From Planctomycetota bacterium (lineage in GTDB: Bacteria > Planctomycetota > Planctomycetia > Isosphaerales > Isosphaeraceae): a DNA stretch of 8,167 nucleotides. Position 1 is the first letter of the stretch. Each line of letters opens with the position of its first letter. Of the stretch, positions 1 through 4,924 are shown piece by piece. The stretch spans positions 1-8,167 of the forward strand of contig JAJYCH010000175.1 in NCBI GenBank assembly GCA_021778575.1, written 5' to 3'. The translations under genes and the position numbers were made by a program. The notes under the pieces were generated by a model. It worked only from the letters and a program-made list of their open reading frames with translations. It ran no database searches and was not told the DNA's origin.

Positions 1-694
1 CGAGACCGGGTCGATCATGATCGCCCCCTTGCCGGGAGCCACGCCCACAACCCCCGGCTCGGCGACTCGCCCATTGCCCGGAATCGTTCCCGAGATCGTC
101 ACCAAGGACGGCACGCCGGTCCCGGCCGGTCACGGCGGTTTTCTCGTGATCAAGCAGCCCTGGCCGTCGATGCTCCGGACGTTGTTCAACGACGACGAAC
201 GGTATCAGCAAACCTACTGGTCCGAGGTCCCTGGAGCCTATTTCACCGGCGACGGTGCCCGCCGCGACGAGGACGGTAACTACTGGATCATGGGGCGGGT
301 GGACGACGTCCTGAACGTCTCGGGGCACCGGCTGTCGACGATGGAGGTCGAGAGCGCCCTCGTCAGTCACCCCAAGGTGGCCGAGGCCGCCGTCGTCGGC
401 AAGCCCGACGACCTTCGAGGCCAGGCGATCGCCGCGTTCGTGACGCTCGAATCGGGTCAAATCGCGACCGACGTCCTCAAGAAAGAGCTGCAGGCGCACG
501 TGGTCAAGGAGATCGGAGCCCTGGCCCGTCCCGACGACATCCGGTTCACCGACGCCCTGCCCAAGACCCGGAGCGGCAAGATCATGCGGCGGTTGCTCCG
601 AGACATCGCGGCCGGTCGGGAAAGCTCGGGAGACACCTCGACCCTCGAAGACCTGGCCGTCCTGGCGAAGTTGCGGGAGGATGACGAGGTTTGA
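1..694 (+). CDS. acs: Acetyl-CoA synthetase (AMP-forming), C-terminal part, 5' end outside window
   Basis: Acetate-CoA ligase, which activates acetate through acetyl-AMP to acetyl-CoA in the cytoplasm. The reading frame is open from base 2 (E-T-G-S-I-M) with no start, so the gene begins upstream of the window; the ATG at 17 is internal. Visible in order are the [15 protein letters not shown] stretch that closes the nucleotide-binding site, [16 protein letters not shown], the hinge motif [13 protein letters not shown] near base 300, and the C-terminal [14 protein letters not shown]. The lysine of SGK (codon 578-580) matches the catalytic lysine that Pat/GNAT enzymes acetylate and sirtuins deacetylate in this family, so post-translational control is likely. 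The stop TGA overlaps the next gene's TTG start. Other acyl-CoA synthetases of the same superfamily are possible but the motifs fit Acs closely. Confidence 0.93.
   Translation, partial: ETGSIMIAPLPGATPTTPGSATRPLPGIVPEIVTKDGTPVPAGHGGFLVIKQPWPSMLRTLFNDDERYQQTYWSEVPGAYFTGDGARRDEDGNYWIMGRVDDVLNVSGHRLSTMEVESALVSHPKVAEAAVVGKPDDLRGQAIAAFVTLESGQIATDVLKKELQAHVVKEIGALARPDDIRFTDALPKTRSGKIMRRLLRDIAAGRESSGDTSTLEDLAVLAKLREDDEV
675..680 (+). promoter_or_regulatory. Shine-Dalgarno for the SUKH gene inside the acs coding end
   Basis: GGGAGG lies 10 bases before the TTG at 691 and within the last codons of acs. It supports the TTG start over the later ATG at 739. Confidence 0.5.
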
Positions 695-1161
695 TAGCCG
701 ACCTCATCGAACGACTGAAGACGAAATGGGCCGGAGAAATGAAGCTCCGGCCGGGGCTCTCGGCGGCTGCGCTGAAGGCTTTCGAATCGAAATATCAAGT
801 CGTCCTGCCGTCGGCGTTTCGCGAGTATTTCGCGGCCGTCGATGGCACGGGCGATGAGATGATCACTGATTGGTGCTTCTGTTTCTGGTCTCTCGACAAA
901 GTCGAGCCGATCACGGGCTACGTTGCCCGAGAGATCGAGACGAAGGATTCCAGAGAAGAATGGTTCGTGTTTGCGGACCACCTGATCGAGTCGTTTGACT
1001 TTGTGATCAGGCTCAATTCCGACCCGGCCAACGTGGGGCCCGTGGCTGTTCCTCAAGGTCTCGAACTCTGGCCGCTGGCTCCTTCGTTTGAGGCTTTTCT
1101 CGAGCTGTATCTTGCCGATGAGAAGAATCTGTTCAACTTTGGGCCCCAGCTTGAGGAGTGA
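691..1161 (+). CDS. SMI1/KNR4 (SUKH) domain protein
   Basis: A 156-residue protein that is essentially a single SMI1/KNR4 fold. The family signature is [22 protein letters not shown] (residues 31-52), followed by [10 protein letters not shown] (65-74), [18 protein letters not shown] (91-108) and the C-terminal helix [13 protein letters not shown] (131-143). SUKH proteins often act as immunity partners of nuclease toxins in bacteria, but many are orphan proteins of unknown role; no toxin is visible beside this one. The TTG at 691 is preferred because it keeps the N-terminal helix LIERLKTKW and has GGGAGG at 675-680. The first in-frame ATG, at 739, would remove 16 residues and has a Shine-Dalgarno match only 2 bases away. 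The start overlaps the acs stop (TTGA), suggesting translational coupling. No signal peptide is seen. The binding partner is unknown. Confidence 0.8.
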   Translation: MIADLIERLKTKWAGEMKLRPGLSAAALKAFESKYQVVLPSAFREYFAAVDGTGDEMITDWCFCFWSLDKVEPITGYVAREIETKDSREEWFVFADHLIESFDFVIRLNSDPANVGPVAVPQGLELWPLAPSFEAFLELYLADEKNLFNFGPQLEE

Positions 1162-1174
1162 GCAATGCCTCGCC

Positions 1175-1203
1175 GTGACGACATCACCTCGGCCTGATAT
1201 AAT
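1175..1203 (+). promoter_or_regulatory. Sigma70-type extended -10 promoter for the Uma2 gene
   Basis: A perfect TATAAT at 1198-1203 is preceded by TGA, giving the extended -10 form TGnTATAAT. GTGACG at 1175-1180 matches four of six bases of TTGACA, with an exact 17-base spacer. Transcription would start near 1210, about 34 bases before the ATG at 1244. The site lies in the 82-base gap after the SUKH stop, so the Uma2 gene probably has its own promoter. Confidence 0.7.
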
Positions 1204-1243
1204 TTTGACAGGGGAAGATCGGCCCAGCGATCGGAGGCGAATC

Positions 1244-1825
1244 ATGGCGACCGTAACCGAAGAAGAAACCGAAATCGAAGCTCTGGTCGTCCAGCCGACG
1301 AAGCATTACGAAGTCGTGAATGGCGAGATCGTGGAGGAACCGCCTTTGGGTGTTCCAGAAGGTTGGATTGCTGGGCTGCTGGATCAAACGATGGGTTATC
1401 ACGCCAGGACAAATCGTCTCGGGCGAGTTGTTCCCGAAATGCTCTTCGTCCTGGCCGAAGAGCCAATGCTTCGACGACGACCCGACGTCGCATTCGTCTC
1501 ACTAGAGCGGTGGCCACTCGATCGAGCGAAGCCGCGCGGAGCTGCCTGGGATGTCATTCCCGACCTCGCCATCGAGATCGTTAGCCCGACCGATTGGATC
1601 GCCGACCTGATGGACAAGATCGAGGAGTACTTCGCCGCTGGATGTCGAGCCGTCTGGGTTGTCTACCCCGGCCACAACAAGGTCTACGTTTACACTTCGA
1701 CGACAAGCGTTCAGATCCTCCAGATCGGCGACGAACTCGATGGCGGCGAAATTTTGCCTGGCTTTCGGCTTTCCCTGACGGAACTGTTCGAAATAGAACG
1801 AGACGGACCCTCGCCATCGGCGTGA
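1244..1825 (+). CDS. Uma2 family endonuclease-like protein (DUF820, PD-(D/E)XK fold)
   Basis: A 193-residue protein of the Uma2/DUF820 family, a restriction-endonuclease-like fold greatly expanded in cyanobacteria and planctomycetes and of largely unknown function. Motifs in order: YEVVNGEIVE (22-31), RRPDVAFV (78-85, with Asp81), PDLAIEIVSPTD (106-117, with Glu111), and DLMDKIEEYFAAGCRAVWVVYP (121-142, with Lys125). Together these form the D...ExV...K active-site set and the usual beta hairpin after it (HNKVYVY). All expected catalytic residues are present, so the gene looks intact. The reading frame extends upstream, but the ATG at 1244 is chosen because GGAGG at 1233-1237 lies 6 bases before it and a strong promoter ends at 1203. 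Codons are richer in A/T at third position than those of acs. Whether it cuts DNA, and in what setting, is not shown. Confidence 0.87.
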   Translation: MATVTEEETEIEALVVQPTKHYEVVNGEIVEEPPLGVPEGWIAGLLDQTMGYHARTNRLGRVVPEMLFVLAEEPMLRRRPDVAFVSLERWPLDRAKPRGAAWDVIPDLAIEIVSPTDWIADLMDKIEEYFAAGCRAVWVVYPGHNKVYVYTSTTSVQILQIGDELDGGEILPGFRLSLTELFEIERDGPSPSA

Positions 1826-1867
1826 GCCCGTCTTCGATGTTTGATCTCGAACTCTCTCGACCCGACT

Positions 1868-2188
1868 TCAGATCGGGTAGAGGTTCTTGAGTTCGGCCCG
1901 GGCCTTGGCGCTTCCCTTTGAGGCCTTGATGAGCGGGAAGGTCGTCATCTTGCCGTCGACTTCGAGGGTGAGGATGCCGGTCCGGATGACCGAGGTGGCG
2001 ACGGTCACGTGGGTGGTCTTGCCGTTGGGCAGCCAGACGTGGATTCGCTGCAAATTCGGCTTGAACATGCGCCGGCTCACGCCGGTGCACTTGGTTCCGA
2101 CACCGCCGAGGTACTTGGCCTTACCACGGGTGGTGATGTGGTTGCCGAACGAGGTCTTCTTGCCACTGACTTCGCAATGACGTCCCAT
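1868..2188 (-). CDS. rpmB: 50S ribosomal protein bL28, long form
   Basis: Large-subunit ribosomal protein bL28 of 106 residues. The N-terminus GRHCEVSGKKTSFGNHITTRGKAK matches the family pattern (C-x-V/I-S/T-G-K), followed by YLGGVGTKCTGVSRRMFKPNLQRIHVW, the conserved PNLQ core. The RGKAK..GGVG segment resembles the longer type known from Thermus rather than the roughly 78-residue E. coli form. The C-terminus TLEVDGKMTTFPLIKA continues the fold. The ATG at 2188 is well supported by AAGGAG (2202-2197) 8 bases upstream. It lies 77 bases downstream of rpmF on the same strand and probably shares its transcript. It converges with the Uma2 gene, 42 bases away. The stop codon lies inside a small inverted repeat, CCCGA/TCGGG (1861-1877). 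Confidence 0.93.
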   Translation of the reverse strand: MGRHCEVSGKKTSFGNHITTRGKAKYLGGVGTKCTGVSRRMFKPNLQRIHVWLPNGKTTHVTVATSVIRTGILTLEVDGKMTTFPLIKASKGSAKARAELKNLYPI

Positions 2189-2208
2189 GGGACGGGCTCC
2201 TTCAAAGC

Positions 2209-2224
2209 CCCGAGAAGTCTCGGG
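2209..2224 (-). promoter_or_regulatory. Small hairpin in the rpmB leader, just upstream of the Shine-Dalgarno
   Basis: CCCGAG (2209-2214) and CTCGGG (2219-2224) pair perfectly with a 4-base loop whose outer bases can also pair. On the minus strand the hairpin ends 6 bases before AAGGAG of rpmB. The position would suit a translational control element or an mRNA processing site between rpmF and rpmB; neither is shown. Confidence 0.4.
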
Positions 2225-2265
2225 ACGCTGGATTCAATGAGGCTCGGCAAGTCCCGACCGACTGG

Positions 2266-2472
2266 TCAGACCTTTTCTTTTTCCTTGGCCGTCGGATTGT
2301 GCGGCTTGGAGCGCTGGATGTTGCCGCACTCCTCAACCAGGTGGCAGACCTTGTGCGGGGGGACCGCCAGCTTGCACTGCGGGCAGGTGTTCAAGGCGGG
2401 GGCGACCAAAAAGTCGTGGGCTCGCCGATTCCCCTTGGCTGATTTGGATTTCCGTCTCTTGGGTACGGCCAC
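2266..2472 (-). CDS. rpmF: 50S ribosomal protein bL32, zinc-ribbon form
   Basis: Large-subunit ribosomal protein bL32. With the GTG at 2472 the protein begins M-AVPKRRKSKSAKGNRRAHD, exactly the conserved bL32 N-terminus, and is 68 residues long. An upstream GTG at 2493 is open in frame but would add seven unconserved residues; GGGAG at 2485-2481, 8 bases before 2472, supports the shorter start. A zinc ribbon is visible: C30-P-Q-C33, then C43 and C49. The second pair is C-x5-C (CHLVEEC) instead of the usual C-x2-C, an apparent 3-residue insertion. The tail is lysine-rich (TAKEKEKV). rpmB follows 77 bases downstream. Here plsC lies upstream, whereas in many bacteria rpmF adjoins plsX, so the link with phospholipid genes is loosely kept. 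Confidence 0.9.
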   Translation of the reverse strand: MAVPKRRKSKSAKGNRRAHDFLVAPALNTCPQCKLAVPPHKVCHLVEECGNIQRSKPHNPTAKEKEKV

Positions 2473-2522
2473 GACGCGCTCTCCCGAAATCACTGCGGGT
2501 TCGATGTAGCGGAAAAGAAGGA

Positions 2523-2550
2523 ATTATCCAAATCCCGGGACCGATTGCAA
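2523..2550 (-). promoter_or_regulatory. Candidate promoter for rpmF-rpmB
   Basis: Read on the minus strand, TTGCAA (2550-2545, four of six to TTGACA) is separated by 16 bases from GATAAT (2528-2523, five of six to TATAAT). Transcription would start near 2516, about 44 bases before the rpmF GTG at 2472. It fits ribosomal genes that need their own promoter after the long gap behind plsC. Confidence 0.5.
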
Positions 2551-2564
2551 GACCAACTCCCGGG
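2534..2564. repeat. 7-bp inverted repeat around the rpmF -35 region
   Basis: CCCGGGA (2534-2540) and TCCCGGG (2558-2564) are exact inverted copies with 17 bases between them, enclosing the proposed -35 TTGCAA. The left arm falls in the promoter spacer. It could be an operator for a dimeric regulator, or chance in G+C-rich DNA. Confidence 0.35.
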
Positions 2565-2629
2565 CTGATCGCCGCGATTCTTGCGGGTGTAACCGTATTT
2601 TCTTGGGGTAGTTCGCTCAAACAGGCTTC

Positions 2630-2667
2630 GGGTGCCATGCTCTGGGTACTCCGTGAGCATGGCACCC
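2630..2667. repeat. Perfect 13-bp inverted repeat (REP/MITE-like hairpin) between plsC and rpmF
   Basis: GGTGCCATGCTC (2631-2642) and GAGCATGGCACC (2655-2666) are perfect inverted copies, extended one more pair by G2630 and C2667. The 12-base loop contains a short inner GG/CC stem. The gap from 2473 to 2759 holds this element and the rpmF promoter, and I see no gene in it. No T-run follows on either strand, so it is not a standard intrinsic terminator. The shape fits a dispersed palindromic repeat. It could also stabilise the 3' end of plsC mRNA or act as a Rho-independent-like pause. Confidence 0.7.
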
Positions 2668-2759
2668 CCAGAAAATCCGGGCACACCCATTCTCGCCGGG
2701 ATCGGCTACCAGCCGTCGATTCCCGACTGCCGGGCCAGTCCGGTTCGAGCCTCCACCTG

Positions 2760-3482
2760 TCACTGGAGGATTCGCTCGCGGATCAGCTCGGTGAGAGCTT
2801 CGGGACTGAGCGACTTGATCTGTTCGGTCGTGATCACCTCGCCGAAGTGGACCCGCATCGGGTGCGGCACGGGATAGGCCCGGGTTTTGGGCCAGGCCTC
2901 GAAGGTTCCCGCGATCGCCGCCGGCAGGATCGGCACGCGGGCCTTCGCGGCGAGCATGGCGATCCCGGACTTCAACTCGCCCAGCTCGCCGTCGCTGGTC
3001 CGGGTCCCTTCGGGAAACAAGGTCACGATCCCGCCCAGCTTGAGCCGCTTGAGCGTCTCCTTTAACCCTTGAACGCCGATCCCGTCGCGCTGGATCGGAA
3101 AGGCGCCAAGCGACTTGATGAACAGGCCGAGCGGGAAGAAAAACAAGGTCGACCGGGCGACGTAATTGAGCGGCCGATCAAGCAAAATCCCGAGTACGAG
3201 AACGTCGAGATGGCTCAGGTGGTTCGAAACGAGCATCAAGGCTCCACGATCCGGGATGTTTTTTCGCCCGGTCGCCCGGAGCCCGTAGATCGCGGCCAGG
3301 TAGGTGCTAAAAAACCACTGGACGATCCGGTACCAGAAGAAGCTCAGGCGCGAGCGATCCGCCCCCTCGGCGGGCGCGGAGTCCCGGCGTCTGGGGGGGG
3401 CGGCCAGGATGGTTTCGGGAGTCGCCAGGGGAGGACTCGGGTCGTCGGGCATTGCGGGCTTCGGTCCTTGGTGAGCGAGCAT
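2760..3482 (-). CDS. plsC: 1-acyl-sn-glycerol-3-phosphate acyltransferase
   Basis: Membrane-associated acyltransferase that converts lysophosphatidic acid to phosphatidic acid. With the ATG at 3482 it is 240 residues long. Key motifs are all present: NHLSHLD (the HX4D catalytic motif, His88 and Asp93), GAFPIQRD (126-133), FPEGTRTSDG (156-165, acyl acceptor binding) and ILPAAIAGT (185-193). A hydrophobic stretch, SFFWYRIVQWFFSTYLAAIY (about 47-66), likely anchors it to the membrane. The first 45 residues are proline- and charge-rich and unconserved, so the start is uncertain. A TTG at 3494 touches the cmk stop, and an ATG at 3452 has AAGGA 12 bases upstream. It lies directly after cmk, a pairing known in several phyla. 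Other glycerolipid acyltransferases of the family cannot be excluded. Confidence 0.9.
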   Translation of the reverse strand: MLAHQGPKPAMPDDPSPPLATPETILAAPPRRRDSAPAEGADRSRLSFFWYRIVQWFFSTYLAAIYGLRATGRKNIPDRGALMLVSNHLSHLDVLVLGILLDRPLNYVARSTLFFFPLGLFIKSLGAFPIQRDGIGVQGLKETLKRLKLGGIVTLFPEGTRTSDGELGELKSGIAMLAAKARVPILPAAIAGTFEAWPKTRAYPVPHPMRVHFGEVITTEQIKSLSPEALTELIRERILQ

Positions 3483-3494
3483 CCGACCGGACAA

Positions 3495-4154
3495 TCAGCC
3501 GGTCGGTTCGAGAATTTCGCGTTCGATCAGGCGGACGACCTCGTCGAGGTCGAGCCCCGTGCTGTCGATCCGTCGAGCGTCGTCGGCGGCCTTCATCGGC
3601 GCGATCTCTCGGGCCGAGTCGTGGGCGTCGCGCTCGATGACGTCTTTCAGCACGGTTTCGAGCGAGATCGCCACCCCTCGGGCCACGAATTCCGCATGGC
3701 GACGGCGGGCTCGTTCGTCGTGACTGGCGGTCAGATAAAACTTGCGGTAGGCGTCGGGGAAGACGATCGTGCCCTGGTCGCGCCCTTCGGTGACGACCTC
3801 GCGAAAGCTCTCGACGAAGTGGCGCTGCCAGTCGACCAGTCGCCGCCGGACGCTCGGACTATCGGCCGAGAACCGGGTGGCCTGGGTGACCTCGACGGTC
3901 CGGATTGCCTCGGAAACGTCCTCGCCGTTGAGGAGCACCCGCCCTTCAGGGAGCTGGACATCGAGCTTCGCGGCGAGTTCGCCCAGAGCCTGGTCGTTCT
4001 GGAGGTCCAGGCGATCGCGGAGTGCCGCCAGGGTGACGGCCCGGTACATCGCGCCGGTGTCGAGCAGTCGCCAGCCGAGTCGATCGGCGAGTTTCCGGGC
4101 GACGGTGCTCTTGCCCGCGCCGGCGGGGCCATCAATGGTAACCACCCTCTTCAT
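3495..4154 (-). CDS. cmk: Cytidylate (CMP/dCMP) kinase
   Basis: Phosphorylates CMP and dCMP with ATP in pyrimidine nucleotide supply. The 219 residues match the usual length. Seen in order: Walker A GPAGAGKST (9-17), DTGAMYR (32-38, CMP site), TEGRDQGTIVFPDA (122-135), a lid-like segment DVIERDAHDSAREIAP (171-186) and IDSTGLDLDEV (197-207). The GRDQGT segment has Gln where many family members have Met, a mild change. The ATG at 4154 is directly followed by the conserved start (MKRVVTIDGPAGAG); only a weak GAG lies upstream. The next gene, plsC, begins within about 12 bases of the stop, so the two are probably co-transcribed. CMP kinase feeds CDP/CTP, which phospholipid synthesis uses, so the pairing makes metabolic sense. 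Confidence 0.95.
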   Translation of the reverse strand: MKRVVTIDGPAGAGKSTVARKLADRLGWRLLDTGAMYRAVTLAALRDRLDLQNDQALGELAAKLDVQLPEGRVLLNGEDVSEAIRTVEVTQATRFSADSPSVRRRLVDWQRHFVESFREVVTEGRDQGTIVFPDAYRKFYLTASHDERARRRHAEFVARGVAISLETVLKDVIERDAHDSAREIAPMKAADDARRIDSTGLDLDEVVRLIEREILEPTG

Positions 4155-4202
4155 CGCCGATCATCTCGCTGGCGGGACTGGTAACGCGGGCTGAATCAGA
4201 GC

Positions 4203-4232
4203 AGTGTATCGCGCCGAGACAGCCCTGGCCAA
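4203..4232 (-). promoter_or_regulatory. Weak candidate promoter for cmk-plsC
   Basis: On the minus strand TTGGCC (4232-4227, four of six to TTGACA) and TACACT (4208-4203, four of six to TATAAT) are 18 bases apart. The start would be near 4196, about 42 bases before the cmk ATG. The match is modest, and the 148-base gap after DUF2203 is the main reason to look for a promoter here. Confidence 0.3.
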
Positions 4233-4260
4233 TCTTACCAACGGAGGAATCGGGACGAAT

Positions 4261-4291
4261 CCGGGAGGGTGGGCTCCGCCCGCCATCCCGG
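4261..4291 (-). repeat. Long G+C-rich hairpin downstream of the DUF2203 gene
   Basis: A 14-position stem starts at CCGGGA and closes on TCCCGG around the loop TCC (4275-4277). It has one G/A mismatch (4267/4285) and one T/G wobble (4270/4282) on the plus strand. It lies 11 bases past the DUF2203 stop on the minus strand. A second small pair, CGTTC/GAACG (4293-4310), overlaps the stop itself. No T-run follows on the minus strand, so it may be a Rho-type or repeat-derived 3' structure rather than an intrinsic terminator. The rest of the gap to cmk shows only the weak promoter. Confidence 0.5.
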
Positions 4292-4302
4292 GCGTTCCGT
4301 GA

Positions 4303-4755
4303 TCAGAACGGTTTTTGCGACCGATGATGAGCCCAGTCGAGCGGTTGCCGGCCGGCGTATCCCGCGTTCTTTTCGTGCCAGTGGGTCACCTCGGCCTCGC
4401 CGAGCCTCCAGCAGAGATAGATTTCGCGGCCGTCGCGGATGCTGGGGAAATCGCAGAGTCCATCAGGGCCTTTCAGCTCGACGCCCAATCGGCTCAGTTC
4501 GTCGATGAAGGTGGCGAGCTTTGACTCTTCGAGATCGAGTTCGGCCTGGCTCTGGGCCGTCTCTTCGGCATAAGCGTCGTTGGTGGGCCGTCGGCGGTCG
4601 CGATGGACCGAGGCCAGACGCTGCTTCAGATCGTTGACGATCTGGAAATGCTGGACGATGTCGCCGACGATCGCCTTCACCAGCGGCAAGGCCTTGTTTG
4701 CCTCCTCGACGCTGAAGAACTTGGGCTTCGCCTCGACGGGATTGGGGGGAGCCAT
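4303..4755 (-). CDS. DUF2203 family protein
   Basis: A 150-residue cytoplasmic protein of the DUF2203 family, whose function is unknown. The N-terminal part, FFSVEEANKALPLVKAIVGDIV (13-34), and the following charged helices to about residue 92 look like a helical hairpin or coiled coil (HFQIVNDLKQRLASVHRDRRR, AELDLEESKLATFIDEL). The C-terminal part carries the family's conserved block: GVELKGPDGLCDFPSIRDGREIYLCWRLGEAEVTHWHEKNAGYAGRQPL, residues 90-138. Its acidic, His, Cys and Trp residues could bind a ligand or metal, which is inference. The ATG at 4755 has GAGGA (4768-4764) 8 bases upstream. It has its own TATAAT promoter and a hairpin after its stop, so it is probably a single-gene unit between polX and cmk. 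Confidence 0.85.
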   Translation of the reverse strand: MAPPNPVEAKPKFFSVEEANKALPLVKAIVGDIVQHFQIVNDLKQRLASVHRDRRRPTNDAYAEETAQSQAELDLEESKLATFIDELSRLGVELKGPDGLCDFPSIRDGREIYLCWRLGEAEVTHWHEKNAGYAGRQPLDWAHHRSQKPF

Positions 4756-4790
4756 GACGATGTTCCTCGACGAAAAGGGGTGTGCCAGGA

Positions 4791-4808
4791 CTCCGGAGCT
4801 CGATCGAG
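4791..4808. repeat. Two adjacent palindromes in the DUF2203 leader
   Basis: CTCCGGAG (4791-4798) is directly followed by CTCGATCGAG (4799-4808); both are perfect palindromes. They lie between the candidate promoter and the DUF2203 start, where a regulator or hairpin could act. CTCGATCGAG also occurs at 1517-1526 inside the Uma2 gene. Confidence 0.3.
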
Positions 4809-4867
4809 TTCGGTCGGGCGATCGACAAGCGGCGGCGATAGCCCGAACAACCTTTCTTCACGAAGTC

Positions 4868-4895
4868 ATTATAGAACCGGACGGGATCGCCGCAA
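4868..4895 (-). promoter_or_regulatory. Candidate promoter for the DUF2203 gene
   Basis: On the minus strand a perfect TATAAT occupies 4873-4868. TTGCGG (4895-4890) lies 16 bases upstream and matches TTGACA only at TTG. A small stem, GCCGC/GCGGC (4889-4902), covers the -35 region. Transcription would begin near 4861, giving a leader of about 105 bases before the ATG at 4755. The perfect -10 in G+C-rich DNA is the main support. Confidence 0.5.
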
Positions 4896-4924
4896 AGGCG
4901 GCACCACCGCGCGACCCCGCGAAT

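Noticed and set aside
457..1245. A 262-codon minus-strand open frame opposite the acs end and the SUKH gene
   Set aside because: The composition is Arg/Ser-rich, and the frame runs across two well-supported plus-strand genes.
691..1825. The SUKH plus Uma2 pair as a toxin-antitoxin or defence module
   Set aside because: The Uma2 gene has its own strong promoter and the genes are 82 bases apart. Neither carries secretion or toxin-delivery features, so pairing is not supported by sequence alone.
1861..1877. CCCGA/TCGGG around the rpmB stop as a bidirectional terminator with Uma2
   Set aside because: The stem is only 5 bp with a 7-base loop, and no T-run follows in either direction.
2630..2667. 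The strong hairpin as an intrinsic terminator for plsC
   Set aside because: No run of T follows the stem on the minus strand, nor on the plus strand.
2490..2690. A possible small minus-strand gene of 66 residues between plsC and rpmF
   Set aside because: It runs straight through the perfect inverted repeat and over the rpmF promoter, and resembles no known family.
3069..4184. A 371-codon plus-strand open frame opposite plsC and cmk
   Set aside because: It covers two genes with full catalytic motifs on the other strand and shows no family resemblance or domain.
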